This document shows positions 47,724-60,567 of a stretch of DNA of 64,000 nt, in pieces (position 1 is the stretch's first letter; each line of letters opens with the position of its first letter). This DNA comes from Ehretia macrophylla (taxonomy: Eukaryota > Streptophyta > Magnoliopsida > Boraginales > Ehretiaceae), in contig CM075768.1 in NCBI GenBank assembly GCA_037974665.1, positions 67,359,816 through 67,423,815 of the forward strand, in the 5' to 3' direction. The notes under the pieces are model-generated. The model did no database searches. It saw only the letters and a program-made list of their open reading frames with translations, and was not told the origin of the DNA. The position numbers were made by a program, and so were the translations under genes.

Positions 47724-47842
47724 GGGTGCGATCATACCAGCACTAATGCACCGGATCCCATCAGAACTCCAAATTTAAGTGTGCTTGGGCGAGGGTAGTA
47801 CTAGGATGGGTGACCCCCTGGGAAGTCCTCGTGTTGTACCCC
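47724..47842 (+). rRNA. 5S rRNA gene copy 66 (type A spacer)
   Basis: Changes: G48A, G51T, C57T, A71G, C114T. Box C is unchanged. Confidence 0.94.
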
Positions 47843-48399
47843 CTTTTCAATATTTTTTGCTCTGGTTAGGGTTGCCAAGATACTTTATCCACCAAATCTC
47901 TATTATTGAATCCCATGGAACATTGGGCAAGACAACTTCGCTTCAAGTAGAGGCCGGGCCCGCAAACCGAGGGCATAGTGTTTGTGACCAAGCCTCCGTC
48001 GCTCCGGTGCCCATAACTTTTGATCCGTATGGAGTTACGCGGTGCACAGCATACCGTTGCAAAGCTCTCTGAGATCTCTACGACGGAGGCAGCCAGCTTG
48101 CTTGCTGTGCCCATTTTTGTAGCCCAAAATCGAACGTTTTCAACAGTTTCAGGCCACTTTTTTTCTGTTGCTCTGTTTTTCCGTCCCGGATTGTACGTCG
48201 TGAACTGTTAAAAGGACGACAACCTGACTCGCGGGACATCAGAGTGCCTACAACGTGTCGATATCACGTCTTGTGAGGATGCTTCATTGTTGAAGTGGAT
48301 AGGTTGTTGTTAAGCCCATTGGGCCTTTTGAATGGGCCATCTCTCTAGGCTGGAACTGTGAACCGTTAACACATATAGGAATTGTGCTCTCAACATGAC

Positions 48400-48518
48400 T
48401 GGTGCGATCATACCAGCACTAATGCACTGGATCCCATCAGAACTCCGAAGTTAAGTGTGCTTGGGCGAGAGTAGTACGAGGATGGGTGACCCCCTTGGAA
48501 GTCCTCGTGCTGCACCCC
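48400..48518 (+). rRNA. 5S rRNA gene copy 67 (type B)
   Basis: Changes: G1T, C29T, C57T, T79G, G97T, T111C. First copy with T79G among the type B units. Confidence 0.93.
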
Positions 48519-49075
48519 CTTTTCAATTTTTTTTGCCCTGGTTAGGGTTGTCAAGATACTTTATCAACCAAATCTCTATTACCAAATCCCATGGAACATT
48601 GGGCAAGACAACTTCGCTTCACGTAGAGGCCGGGCTAGCAAACCGAGGGCGTAGGGTTTGTGACCAGGTCTCCGTCGCTCCGGTGCCCATAACTTTTGAT
48701 CCGTAAGGAGTTACATGGCGCACAACATACTGTTGCAAAGCTCTCTGAGAGCTCTACGAAGGGGGCAGCCAGCTTGCTCGCTTTGCCCTTTTTGGAGCCT
48801 AAAATCAAACGTTTTCATCAGTTTCAGTCCACTTTTCTTCTTTTGCTCTATTTTTCCATCCCGGATTGTACGTCGTGAGTTGCAAAAAGCACGACAACCT
48901 GACTAGCGGGACATCAGAGGGCCCTACAATGTGTCGATATCATGTCTTGCGAGGATGCTGAACTGTTGAAGCGGATGGGTTGTTGTTAATCCCATTGGGC
49001 CTTTTGAATGGGCCATCTACCTAGGCTGGCATTGTGAACCATTAACACATATAGGAATTGTGCCCTCAACATGAC

Positions 49076-49194
49076 AGGTGCGATCATACCAGGATTAATG
49101 CATAGGATCCCATCAGAACACCGAAGTTAAGCTTGCTTGGGCGAGAGTAGTAGTAGGATGGGTGACCCCCTGGGAAGTCCTCGTGTTGCACCCC
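49076..49194 (+). rRNA. 5S rRNA gene copy 68 (type A spacer)
   Basis: Changes: G1A, C18G, C20T, C28T, C29A, T45A, G58T, C78G. Confidence 0.92.
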
Positions 49195-49750
49195 TTTTTA
49201 ATTTTTTTGCCCTGGTTAGGGTTGCCAAGATACTTTATCCACCAAATCTCTATTACTGAATCCCACGGAACATTGGGCAACACAACTTCGCTTCACGTAG
49301 AAGCCGGGCCCGCAAACCGAGGGCGTAGGGTTTGTGACCAGGCCACCGTCGCTCCGGTGCCCATAACTTTTGATCCGTAAGGAGTTACGCGGCACACAGC
49401 ATACCGTTGCAAAGCTCTCAGAGAGCTCTACGACGAAGGTAGCCAGATTGCTCGCTGTGCCCATTTTTGGAGCCCAAAATCGAACATTTTCATCAGTTTC
49501 AGTCCACTTTTATTCTTTTGCTTTATTTTTTCGTCCCTGATCGTACATCGTGAGCTATTAAAAGGACGACAACATGACTCGCGGAAGATCAGAGGGCCCT
49601 ACAACTTGTCGATATCACGTCTTGCGAGGATGCTGCACTGTTGAAGCGGATTGGTTGTCGTTAAGCCCATTGGGCCTTTTGAATGGGCCATCTACCTAGG
49701 CTGGCACTGTGAACCATTAAGACATATAGGAATTGTGCCCTCAACATGAC

Positions 49751-49869
49751 GGGTGCGATCATACCAGTACTAATGCACCGGATCCCATCAGAACTCCGAC
49801 GTTAAGCGTGCTTGGGCGAGAGTACTACGAGGATGGGTGATCCCATGGGAAGTTCTCGTGCTGCACCCC
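49751..49869 (+). rRNA. 5S rRNA gene copy 69 (type B)
   Basis: Changes: C18T, A50C, G75C, T79G, C91T, C95A, C104T, T111C. Carries the full signature T79G, C95A, C104T, T111C. Confidence 0.92.
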
Positions 49870-50424
49870 TTTTCAATTTTTATTGCCCTGGTTAGGGTTG
49901 CCGAGATACTTTATCAACCAAATCTCTATTACCGAATCCCACGGAACATTGGGCATGAAAACTTCGCTTCACGTAGAGGCCGGGCCAGCAAACCGAGGGC
50001 GTTGGGTTTGTGACCAGGTCTCCGTCGCTCCGGTGCCCATAACTTTTGATCCGTAAGAGTTACGTGGCGCACAGCATACTGTTACAAAGTTCTCTAAGAG
50101 CTCTGCGAAGGGGGCAGCCAGTTTGCTCACTGTGCCCTTTTTGGAGCCTAAAATCAAACGTTTTCATCAGTTTCAGTCCACTTTACTTCTTTTGCTCTGT
50201 CTTTCTCTCCCGGATCGTACGTCGTGAGCTGTTTAAAGCACGCCAACTTGACTCGCGTGACACCAGAGGGCCCTACAACGTGTCGATATCACGTCTTGCG
50301 AGGATGCTGCATTGTTGAAGCGGATGGGTTGGCGTTAAGCCCGTTGGGCCTTTTGAATGGGCCATCTCTCTAGGTTGGCACTGTGAACCATTAACACATA
50401 TAAGAATTGTGCCCTCAACATGAC

Positions 50425-50543
50425 GGGTGCGATCATACGAGCACTAATTCATCGGATCCTATCAGAACTCCGAAGTTAAACGTGCTTGGGCGATAGTAGT
50501 ACTATGATGGGTGACCCCCTGGGTAGTCCTCGTGTTGCACCCC
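50425..50543 (+). rRNA. 5S rRNA gene copy 70 (type A spacer)
   Basis: Changes: C15G, G25T, C28T, C36T, G56A, G70T, G81T, A100T. Confidence 0.92.
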
Positions 50544-51101
50544 ATTTTTAATTTTTTTTGCCCTGGTTAGGGTTGCCAAGATACTTTATCCACCAAATCT
50601 CTATTACTGAATCCCACGGAACATTAGGCAAGACAACTTCGCTTCACGTAGAGGCCGGGCGTGCAAACCGAGGGCGTAAGGATTATGACAAGGCCTCCGT
50701 CGCTCCGGTGCCCATAACTTTTGATCCGTAAGGAGTTACGCGGTCCACAGAATACCGTTGCAAAGCTCACTGAGAACTCTACGACGGGGGCGGCCAGATT
50801 GCTCTCTTTGCCCATTTTAGGAGCCCAAAATAGAACATTTTCATCAGTTTCAGTCCACTTTTCTACTTTTACACTATTTTTTCGTCCTGAATCGTACGTC
50901 GTGAGCTGTTAAAAGGATGACAACATGACTCGCGGGACATCAGAGGGCCGTACAACGTGTCGATATCACGTCTTGCAAGGATGCTGCATTGTTCAAGCGG
51001 ATGGGTTGTCGTTAAGGCCATTGGGCCTTTTGAATGGGCCATCTCTCTAGGCAGACACTGTGAACCATTAACACATATAAGAATTGTGCCCTCAACATGA
51101 C

Positions 51102-51220
51102 GGGTGCGCTCATACCAGCACTAATGCACCGGATCCCATCGGAACTCCAAAGTTAAGCGCGCTTGGGTGAGAGTACTACTAGGATGGGTGACCCTCTGGG
51201 ATTTCCTCATGTTGCACCCC
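51102..51220 (+). rRNA. 5S rRNA gene copy 71 (type A spacer), degenerate
   Basis: Changes: A8C, A40G, G48A, T59C, C67T, G75C, C94T, A101T, G102T, G108A. A second type A in a row; the alternation slips here. Confidence 0.91.
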
Positions 51221-51778
51221 CTTTTCAATTTTTTTTGCCCTGGTTAGGGGTGGCAAGATACTTTATCTACCAAATCTCTATTACTAAATCCCACGGAATA
51301 TTGGGCAAGACAACTTCACTTCACGTAGAGGCCAGGCCCGCTAACCGAGGGTGTAGGGTTTGTGACCAGGCCTCCATTGCTCCGGTGCCCATAACTTTTG
51401 ATCCGTAAGGAGTTACATGATGCACAGCATACCATTGCAAAGCTCTCTGAGAACTCTACGACAGGGGCAGCTAGATTGCACGCTGTGCCCATTTTGGGAG
51501 CCCAAAATCGAACATTTTCATCAGTTTCAGTCCACTTTTCATCTTTTGCAATATTTTTTCATCCCGGATCGTACGTCATGAGCTGTTAAAAGCACGACAA
51601 CAAGACTCGCGGGACATCTGAGGGCCATACAACGTGTCAATATCATGTCTTGCAAGGATGCTGCGTTGTTGAAGCGGATGGGTTGTCGTTAAGGCCATTG
51701 GGCCTTTTGAATGGGCCATCTCTCTAGGCTGGCACTGTGAACCGTTAAGACATATAGGAATTGTGCCCTCAACATGAC

Positions 51779-51897
51779 GGGTGCAATCATACCAGCACTA
51801 ATGCACCGGATCCCATCAGAACTCCGAAGTTAAGCGTGCTTGGGCGAGAGAAGTACGAGGATGGGTGACCCCATGGGAAGTCCTCGTGCTGCACCCC
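51779..51897 (+). rRNA. 5S rRNA gene copy 72 (type B gene, type A spacer)
   Basis: Changes: G7A, T73A, T79G, C95A, T111C. The gene is type B but the spacer has the type A marks ('ggcctccgt', 'cagattgctcg'), so the unit looks recombinant. Confidence 0.93.
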
Positions 51898-52453
51898 TTT
51901 TCAATTTTTTTTGCCTTGGTTAGGGTTGCCAAGATACTTTATCAACCAAATCTATATTACCGAATCCCACGGAACATTGGGCAAGACAACTTCGCTTCAC
52001 GTAGAGGCCTGGCCCACAAACCGAGAGCGTAGGGTTTGTGACCAGGCCTCCGTAGCTCCAATGCCGATAACTTTTGATCCGTATGGAGTTACGCGGCGCA
52101 CAACATACCGTTGCAAAGCTCTCAGAGAGCTCTACGACGAGGGCAGCCAGATTGCTCGATGTGCCAATTTTTTAGCCCAAAATCGAACATTTTCATCTGT
52201 TTCAGTCCACTTTTCTTCTTTTGCCCTATTTTTCCGTCCCGGATCGTATGTTGTGAGCTGTTAAAAGGACGACAACCTTACTCATGGGACATCAGAGGGC
52301 CCTACAACGTGTCGATATCATGTCTTGCAAGGATGCTGCGTTGTTGAAGCGGATGGGTTGTCGTTAAGCCCATTGGGCCTTTTGAATGGGCGATCTCTCC
52401 AGGTTGGAACTGTGGACCGTTAACAAATATTGGAATTGTGCCCTCAACATGGC

Positions 52454-52572
52454 GGGTGCGATCATACCAGCACTAATGCACAGGATCCCATCAGAACTCC
52501 GAAGTTAAGCGTGCTTGGGCGAGAGTAGTACGAGGATGGGTGACCCCATGGGAAGTTCTCGTGCTGCACCCC
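52454..52572 (+). rRNA. 5S rRNA gene copy 73 (type B)
   Basis: Changes: C29A, T79G, C95A, C104T, T111C. Confidence 0.94.
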
Positions 52573-53128
52573 TTTTCAATTTTTTTTGCCCTGCTTAGGG
52601 TTGCCAAGATACTTTACCAACCAAATCTCTATTACCGAATCCCACGGAACATTGGGCAAGACTACTTCGCTTCACGTAGAGGCCGGGCAAGCAAACCGAG
52701 GGCGTAGGGTTTGTGACCAGGTCTCCGTCGCCCTGGTGCCCATAACTTTTGATCCGTAATGAGTTATGTGGTGCACAACATACTGTTACAAAGCTCTCTG
52801 AGAGCTCTACGAAGGGGGCATCCAGCTTTCTCACTGTGCCCTTTTTGGAGCCTAAAATCAAACGTTTTCATCAGTTTCAGTCCACTTTTCTTCTTTTGCT
52901 CTATTTTTTCATCCCGGATCGTATGTCGTGAGCTGTTAAAAGGACGACAACCTGACTCGCGGGACATCAGAGGGCCCTACAACGTGTTGGTATCATGTCT
53001 TGCGAGGATGCTGCATTGTTGAAGTGGATGGGTTGGTGTTTAGCCCGTTGGGCCTTTTCAATGGGCCTTCTCTCTAGGTTGGCACTGTGAACTATTAACA
53101 CATATAGGAATTGTGCCCACAACATGAC

Positions 53129-53247
53129 GGGTGCGATCATACTAGCACTAATGCACCAGATCCCATCAGAACTCCGAAGTTAAGCGTGCTTAGGCGAGAG
53201 TAGTACTAGGATGGCTGACCCGCTGGGAAGTATTCGTGTTGCACCCC
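53129..53247 (+). rRNA. 5S rRNA gene copy 74 (type A spacer)
   Basis: Changes: C15T, G30A, G64A, G87C, C94G, C104A, C105T. Confidence 0.92.
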
Positions 53248-53805
53248 GTTTTCAATTTTTTTTGCCCTGGTTAGGGTTGCCAAGATACTTTATCCACCAA
53301 ATCTCTATTACTGAATCCCACGGAATATTGGGCAAGACAACTTCGCTTCACGTAGAGGCCGGGCGCGCAAACCGAGGGTGTAGGGTTTATGACTAGGCCT
53401 CCGTCGCTACGGTGCCCATAACTTTTGATCCGTAAGGAGTTACGTGGTCCACAGCATACCGTTGCAAAGCTCTCTGAGAACTCTACGACGGGGGCAGCCA
53501 GATTGCTCTCTGTGCCCATTTTGGGAGCCCAAAATAGAATATTTTCATCAGTTTCAGTCCACTTTTCTACTTTTGCTCTATTTTTTCATCCCGGATCGTA
53601 CGTCGTGAGCTGTTAAAAGGACGACAACATGACTCGCGGGACATCAGAGGGCCGTACAACGTGTCGATATCATGTCTTGCAAGGATGCTACATTGTTGAA
53701 GCGGATGGGTTGTCGTTAAGGCCATTGGGCCTTTTGAATGGGCCATCTCTCTAGGCTGGCACTATGAACCGTTAACACATATAGGAATTGTGCCCTCAAC
53801 AAGAC

Positions 53806-53925
53806 AGGTGTAATCATACCAGTACTAATGCACCGGATCCCATCAGAACTCCAAAGTTAAGCGTGCTTGGGCGAGAGTAGTACGAGGATGGGTGACCCCA
53901 TTGGGTAGTCCTCGTGTTGCACCCG
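53806..53925 (+). rRNA. 5S rRNA gene copy 75 (type B), one-base insertion
   Basis: 120 bp. Changes: G1A, C6T, G7A, C18T, G48A, T79G, C95A, an extra T in box C, A100T, C119G. Probably not functional. Confidence 0.89.
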
Positions 53926-54482
53926 CTTTTCAAATTTTTTTGCCCTGGTTAGGGTTGCCAAGATACTTTATCCACCAAATCTCTATTACCGAATCCCACG
54001 GAACATTGGACAAGACAACTTCACTTCACGTTGAGGCCGGGCCAGCAAACAGAGGGCGTAAGGTTTGTGAGCAAGTCTCCGTCGCTCCGGTGCCCATAAC
54101 TTTTGATCCGTAAGGAGTTTCGTGGCGCACAGCATACTGTTGGAAAGCTCTCTGAGAGCTCTACAAAGGAGGCAGCCAGCTTGCTCACTGTGCCCTTTTT
54201 TGAGCCTAGAATCATACGTTTTCATCAGTTTCAGTCCACTTTACTTCTTTTGCTATGTTTTTTCGTCCCGGATCGTACGTCGTGAGCTCTTAAAAGGACG
54301 ACAACCTGACTCGCGGGACATCAGAGGGCCCTACAACGTGTCGATATCACGTCTTGCAAAGATGCTGCATTGTTGAAGCGGATGGGCTGGCGTTAAGCCC
54401 ATTAGGCCTTTCGAATGGGCCATCTCTCTAGGTTGGCACTGTGAACCATTAACACATATAGGAATTGTGCCCCCAACATGAC

Positions 54483-54601
54483 GGGTGCGATCATACAAGC
54501 ACTAAAGCAACGAATCCCATCAGAACTCCGAAGTTAAGCGTGCTTGGGCGAGAGTAGTACTAGGATGGGTGACCCCTAGGGAAGTCCTGCTGTTGCACCC
54601 A
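54483..54601 (+). rRNA. 5S rRNA gene copy 76 (type A spacer)
   Basis: Changes: C15A, T24A, C28A, G31A, C95T, T96A, C107G, G108C, C119A. Confidence 0.91.
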
Positions 54602-55158
54602 TTTTTCAATTTTTTTTGCCCTGGTTAGGGATGCCAAGATAATTTATCCACCAAATCTCTATTACTGAATCCGACGGAAAATTGGGCAAGACAACTTCAC
54701 TTGACGTAGAGGCCGGGCCCGTAAACTGAGGGCGTAGGGTTTGTGACCAGGCCTCCGTCGCTCCGGTGCCCATAACTTTTGATCCATAAAGAGTTACGCG
54801 GTGCACAGCATACCGTTCCAAAGCTCTCTGAGAACTCTACGACGGGGGGAGCCAAATTGCTCGCCGTGCCCATTTTGGGAGCCCAAAATCGAACATTTTC
54901 ATCAGTTTCAGTCCACTTTTCTTCTTTTGCTCTATTTTTCCGTCCCGGACTGTACGTCGTGAGCTGTTAAAGGACGAAAACATGACTCGCGGGACATCAG
55001 AGGGCCGTACAACATGTCGATGTCACGTCTTGCAAGGATGCTGCGTTGTTGAAGCGGATGGGTTGTCTTTAAGGCCATTGGGCCTTTTGAATAGGCCATC
55101 TCTCTAGGCTAGCACTGTGAACCATTAACACATATAGGATTTGTGCCCTCAACATGAC

Positions 55159-55277
55159 GGGTGCGATCATACCAACACTAATGCACCGGATCCCATCAGA
55201 ACTCCGAAGTTAATCGTGCTTGGGCGAGAGTAGTACGAGGATGGGTGACCCCATGGGAAGTTCTCGTGCTGCACCCC
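55159..55277 (+). rRNA. 5S rRNA gene copy 77 (type B)
   Basis: Changes: G17A, G56T, T79G, C95A, C104T, T111C. I find no difference from the copy at 57863. Confidence 0.94.
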
Positions 55278-55834
55278 CTTTTCAATTTTTTTTGCCCTGG
55301 TTAGGGTTGCCAAGATACTTTATCCACCAAATCTCTATTACCGAATCCCACGGAACATTGGGCAAGACAACTTCGCTTCACGTAGAGGCCGGGCCAACAA
55401 ACCGAGGGCGTTGGGTTTGTGACCAGGTCTCCGTCGCTCTGATGCCCATAACTTTTGATCCGTAAGTAGTTACGTGGCGCACAGCATACTGTTGCGAAGC
55501 TCTCTAAGAGCTCTACGAAGGGGGCAGCCAGCTTGCTCACTGTGCCCTTTTTGGAGCCTAAAATCAAACGTTTTCATCAGTTTCAGTTCGTTTTTATTCT
55601 TTTGCTCTCTTTTTTGGTCCTGGATCGTACGTCGTGAGCAGTTAAAAGCACGACAACCTGACTCACGGGACATCAGAGGGCCCTACAACGTGTCGATATC
55701 ACGTATTGCGAGGATGCTGCATTGTTGAAGCGGATGGGTTGGCGTTAAGCCCGTTGGGCCTTTTGAGTGGGCCATCTCTCTAGGTTGGCACTGTGAACCA
55801 TTAACACATATAAGAATTGTGCCCTCAACATGAC

Positions 55835-55952
55835 GGGTGTGATCATACCAGCACTAATGCATCGGATCTCATCAGAACTCCGAAGTTAAGCGTGCTTGGG
55901 CGAGAGTAGTACTAGGATGACGACCCCAATGGAAGTCCTCGTGCCGCACCCC
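55835..55952 (+). rRNA. 5S rRNA gene copy 78, box C rearranged
   Basis: 118 bp. C6T, C28T, C35T, one base lost in GGATGGGTGA (here GGATGACGA), C95A, T96A, G97T, T111C, T112C. The same box C lesion is at 58539. Probably not functional. Confidence 0.89.
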
Positions 55953-56510
55953 CTTTTCAATTTTTTTTTCCCTGGTTAGGGTTGCCAAGATAGTTTATCA
56001 ACCAACTCTCTATTACCGAATCCCACGGAACATTGGGCAAGACAACTTCGCTTCACGTAGAGGCCGGGCCAGCAAACCGAGGGCGTAGGGGTTGTGACCA
56101 GGTCTCCGTCGATCAGATGCCCATAACTTTTGATCCATAAGGAGTTACGCGGCGCACAGCATACCGTTGCAAAGCTCTCTGAGAGCTCTATGACGGGGGC
56201 AGCCAGCTTGCTTGCCGTCCCCATTTTTGGAGTCCAAAATGGAACATTTTCATCAATTTCAGGCCACTTTTCTTGTTTTGCTCTATTTTTTCATCCCGAA
56301 TCGTACGTCGTGAGCTGTTAAAAGGACGACAACCTGACTCACTGGACATCAGAGGGCCCTACAACGTGTCAATATCGTGTCATGCGAGGATGTTGCGTTG
56401 TTGAAGTGGATGGGTTGTCGTTAATCCCATTGGGCCTTTTGAATGGGCCATCTCTCTAGGCTGGGATTGTGAACCATTAAAACATTTATGAATTCTACCC
56501 TCAACATGAC

Positions 56511-56629
56511 GGGTGCGATCGTACCAGCACTAATGCACCGAATCCCATCAGAACTCCGAAGTTAAGCGTGCTTGGGCGAGAGTAGTACTAGGATTGGTGA
56601 CCCTGTGGGAAGTCCTCGTGTTGCACCCC
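56511..56629 (+). rRNA. 5S rRNA gene copy 79
   Basis: Changes: A11G, G31A, G85T, C94T, C95G. The upstream TATA-like and GC elements are altered ('acatttatg', 'ctaccc'). Confidence 0.93.
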
Positions 56630-57186
56630 CTTTTCAATTTTTTTTGCCCTGGTTAGGGTTGCCAAGATACTTTATCCACCAAATCTCTATTACTGAATCA
56701 CACGGAACATTGGTCAAGACAACTTTGATTCTAGTAGAGGCTGGGCCCGCAAACCAAGGGCGTAGGGTTTGTGACCAAGTCTCCGTCGCTCCAGTGCCCA
56801 TAACTTTTGATCCGTAAGAAGTTACACGGCGCACAACATAGCGTTGCAAAGCTCTCTGAGAGCTCTACAAAGGGGGCAGCCAGCTTGCTCACTGTGCCCT
56901 TTTTTGAGCCTAGAATCATACGTTTTCATCGGTTTCAGTCCACTTTACTTCTTTTGCTATGTTTTTTCATCCCGGATCGTACGTCGTGAGCTCTTAAAAG
57001 GACGACAACCTGACTCGCGGGACATCAGAGGGCACTACAACGTGTCGATATCACGTCTTGCAAGGATGCTGCATTGTTGAAGCTGATGGGTTGTCGTTAA
57101 GCCCATTGGGCCTTTTGAATGGGCCATCTCTCTAGGTTAGGACTGTGAACCGTTAACACATATAGGAATTGTGCCATCAACATGAC

Positions 57187-57305
57187 GGGTATGATCATAC
57201 CAGCACTAATGCACCGGATCCCATCATAACTCCGAAGTTAAGCGTGCTTGGGCGAGAGTTGTACTAGGATGGGTGACCCCCTGGGAAGTCCTCTTGTTGC
57301 ACCCC
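57187..57305 (+). rRNA. 5S rRNA gene copy 80
   Basis: Changes: G5A, C6T, G41T, A74T, G108T. Box A and box C are unchanged. Confidence 0.94.
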
Positions 57306-57862
57306 TTTTTCAATTTTTTTTGCCCTGGTTGGGGTTGCCAAGATACTTTATCCACCAAATATCTATTACTGAATCCCACGGAACATTGGGCAAGACAAAT
57401 TCGCTTCACGTAGAGGCCGGGCCCGTAAACCGAGGGCGTAGGGTTTGTCACAATGTCTCCGTCGTTCAGGTGCCCATAACTTTTGATCCATAAGGAGTTA
57501 CGCGGCGCACAGCATACCGTTCCAAAGCTCTCTGAGAACTCTACGACGGGGGGAGCCAAATTGCTCGCCGTGCCCATTTTGGGAGCCCAAAATCGAACAT
57601 TTTCATCAGTTTCAGTCCACTTTTCTTCTTTTGCTCTATTTTTCCGTCCCGGACTGTACGTCGTGAGCTGTTAAAGGACGAAAACATGACTCGCGGGATA
57701 TCAGAGGGCCGTACAACATGTCGATGTCACGTCTTGCAAGGATGCTGCGTTGTTGAAGCGGATGGGTTGTCTTTAAGGCCATTGGGCCTTTTGAATAGGC
57801 CATCTCTCTAGGCTAGCACTGTGAACCATTAACACATATAGGATTTGTGCCCTCAACATGAC

Positions 57863-57981
57863 GGGTGCGATCATACCAACACTAATGCACCGGATCCCAT
57901 CAGAACTCCGAAGTTAATCGTGCTTGGGCGAGAGTAGTACGAGGATGGGTGACCCCATGGGAAGTTCTCGTGCTGCACCCC
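57863..57981 (+). rRNA. 5S rRNA gene copy 81 (type B)
   Basis: Changes: G17A, G56T, T79G, C95A, C104T, T111C. Same gene sequence as 55159, 2704 bp away. Confidence 0.94.
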
Positions 57982-58538
57982 CTTTTCAATTTTTTTTGCC
58001 CTGGTTAGGGTTGCCAAGATACTTTATCCACCAAATCTCTATTACCGAATCCCACTGAACATTGGGCAAGACAACTTCGCTTCACGTAGAGGCCGGGCCA
58101 GCAAACCAAGGGCGGAAGGTTTGTGACCAGGTCTCCGTCGCTCTTATGCCCATAACTTTTGATCCGTAAGTAGTTACGTGGCGCACAGCATACTGTTGCA
58201 AAGCTCTCTAAGAGCTCTACGAAGGGGGCAGCCAGTTTGCTCACTGTGTCCTTTTCGGAGCCTAAAATCAAACGTTTTCATCAGTTTCAGTCCACTTTTC
58301 TTCTTTTGCTCTATTTTTTCCTCCTGGATCGTAAGTCGTGAGCTGTTAAAAGGACGATAACCTGACTCACGGGACATCAGAGGGCCCTACAACGTGTCGA
58401 TATCACGTCTTGCGAGGATGCTGCATTGTTGAAGCGGATGGGTTGGCGTTAAGCCCGTTGGGCCTTTTGAGTGGGCCATCTCTCTAGGTTGGCACTGTGA
58501 ACCATTAACACATATAAGAATTGTACCCTCAACATGAC

Positions 58539-58656
58539 GGGTGCGATCATACCAGCACTAATGCATCGGATCTCATCAGAACTCCGAAGTTAAGCGCGCT
58601 TGGGCGAGAGTAGTACTAGGATGACGACCCCAATGGAAGTCCTCGTGCCGCACCCC
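58539..58656 (+). rRNA. 5S rRNA gene copy 82, box C rearranged
   Basis: 118 bp. C28T, C35T, T59C and the same box C lesion and CCGCACC end as 55835. It became two copies by duplication. Confidence 0.89.
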
Positions 58657-59214
58657 CTTTTCAAATTTTTTTTCCCTGGTTAGGGTTGCCAAGATAGTTT
58701 ATCAACCAAATCTCTATTACCGAATCCCACGGAACATTGGGCAAGACAACTTCGCTTCACGTAGAGGCCGGGCCAGCAAACCGAGGGCGTAGGGGTTGTG
58801 ACCAGGTCTCCGTCGGTCCGATGTCCATAACTTTGGATCCATAAGGAGTTACGCGGCGCACAGCATACCGTTGCAAAGCTCTCTGAGAGCTCTATGATGG
58901 GGGCAGCCAGCTTGCTTGCCGTCCCCATTTTTGGAGTCCAAAATGGAACATTTTCATCAATTTCAGGCCACTTTTCTTGTTTTGCTCTATTTTTTCATCC
59001 TGAATCGTACGTCGTGAGCTGTTAAAAGGACGACAACCTGACTCACTGGACATCAGAGGGCCCTACAACGTGTCAATATCGTGTCATGCGAGGATGCTGC
59101 ATTGTTGAAGCGGATGGGTTTTCGTTAAGCCCATTAGGCCTTTTGAATGGTCCATCTCTCTAGGCTGGCACTGTGAACCATTAACACATATAGGAATTGT
59201 GCCCTCAACATGAC

Positions 59215-59333
59215 GGGTGCGATCATACCAGCACTAATGCACCGAATCCCATCAGAACTCCGAAGTTAAGCGTGCTTGGGCGAGAGTAGTACTAGGATGG
59301 GTCACCCCTTGGGAAGTTCTCGTGCTGCACCCC
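59215..59333 (+). rRNA. 5S rRNA gene copy 83
   Basis: Changes: G31A, G89C, C95T, C104T, T111C. Its spacer is type A. Confidence 0.94.
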
Positions 59334-59891
59334 CTTTTCAATTTTTTTTGCCCTGGTTAGGGTTGCCAAGATACTTTATCCACCAAATCTCTATTACTGA
59401 ATCCCACGGGACATTGGGCAAGACAACTTCGATTCTCGTAGAGGCTGGGCCCGCAAACCAAGGGCGTAGGGTTTGTGACTAGGCCTCCGTCGCTTCGGTG
59501 CCCATAACTTTTGATCCGTAATGAGTTATGCGGTGCACAGTATACCGTTGCAAAGCTCTCTGAGAGCTCTACGACGGGGGCAGCCAGATTGCTCACTTTG
59601 CCCATTTTGGGAGCCCAAAATCGAACATTTTCTTCAGTTTCAGTCCACTTTTCTTCTTTTGCTCTATTTTTCTGTCCCGAATCGTACGTCGTGAGTTGTT
59701 AGATGGACGACAACATGACTCGCGGGACATCAGAGGGCCCTACAATGTGTCGATATCACGTCTTGCAAGGATGCTGCGTTGTTGAAGCGGATGGGTTGTC
59801 GTTAAGGCCATTGGGCCTTTTGAATGGGCCATCTCTCTAGGCTGGCACTGTGAGCAGTAAGCACATATAGGAATTGCGCCCTCAACATGAC

Positions 59892-60010
59892 GGGTGCGAT
59901 CGTCCCAGCACTAATGCACCGGATCCCATTAGAACTCCGAAGTTAAGCGTGCTTGGGCGAGAGTAGTACGAGGATGGGTGACCCCATGGGAAGTCCTCGT
60001 GGTGCACCCC
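59892..60010 (+). rRNA. 5S rRNA gene copy 84 (type B)
   Basis: Changes: A11G, A13C, C39T, T79G, C95A, T111G. Confidence 0.93.
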
Positions 60011-60567
60011 ATTTTCAATTTTTTTTGCCCTGGTTAAGGGTGCCAAGATACTTTATCAACCAAATTTCTATTACCGAATCCCACAGAACATTGGGCAAGA
60101 CAACTTCGCTTCACATAGAGGCCGGGCCAGCAAACCGAGGGCGTATGGTTTGTGACCAGGTCTCCGTCGCTCCGGTGCCCATAACTTTTGATCCGTAAGG
60201 ATTTACATGGCGCACAGCATACTGTTGCAAAGCTATCTGAGAGCTCTACGAAGGGGGCAGCCAGCTTGCTCGCTGTGCCCTTTTTGGAGCCTAAATTCAA
60301 ACGTTTTCATCAGTTTCAGTCCACTTTTGTTCTTTCGCTCTATTTTTCCATCCCGCATCGTACGTCGTGAGCTGTTAAAAGGACGACAACCTGACTCGCG
60401 GGACATCAGAGGGCCCAACAACGTGTCGATATCACGTCTTGCGAAGATGCTGCATTGTTGAAGCGGATGGGTTGTCGTTAAGCCCATTGGGCCTTTTGAA
60501 TGGGCCATCTCTCTACGCTAGCATTGTGAACTATTAACACATATAGGAATTGTGCCCTCAACATGAC

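Larger units (their letters stand above)
54776..56391 (+). repeat. Recent duplication, copy 1 (2704-bp offset)
   Basis: About 1.6 kb nearly identical to 57480-59095. It includes the genes at 55159 and 55835 with their unusual variants. Left of the start and right of the end the two places differ clearly. Confidence 0.88.
57480..59095 (+). repeat. Recent duplication, copy 2
   Basis: Partner of 54776-56391, four units away. The spacer part near 56.87-57.07 kb likewise matches 54.17-54.36 kb, so a longer four-unit block may have been copied and partly overwritten later. Confidence 0.88.
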
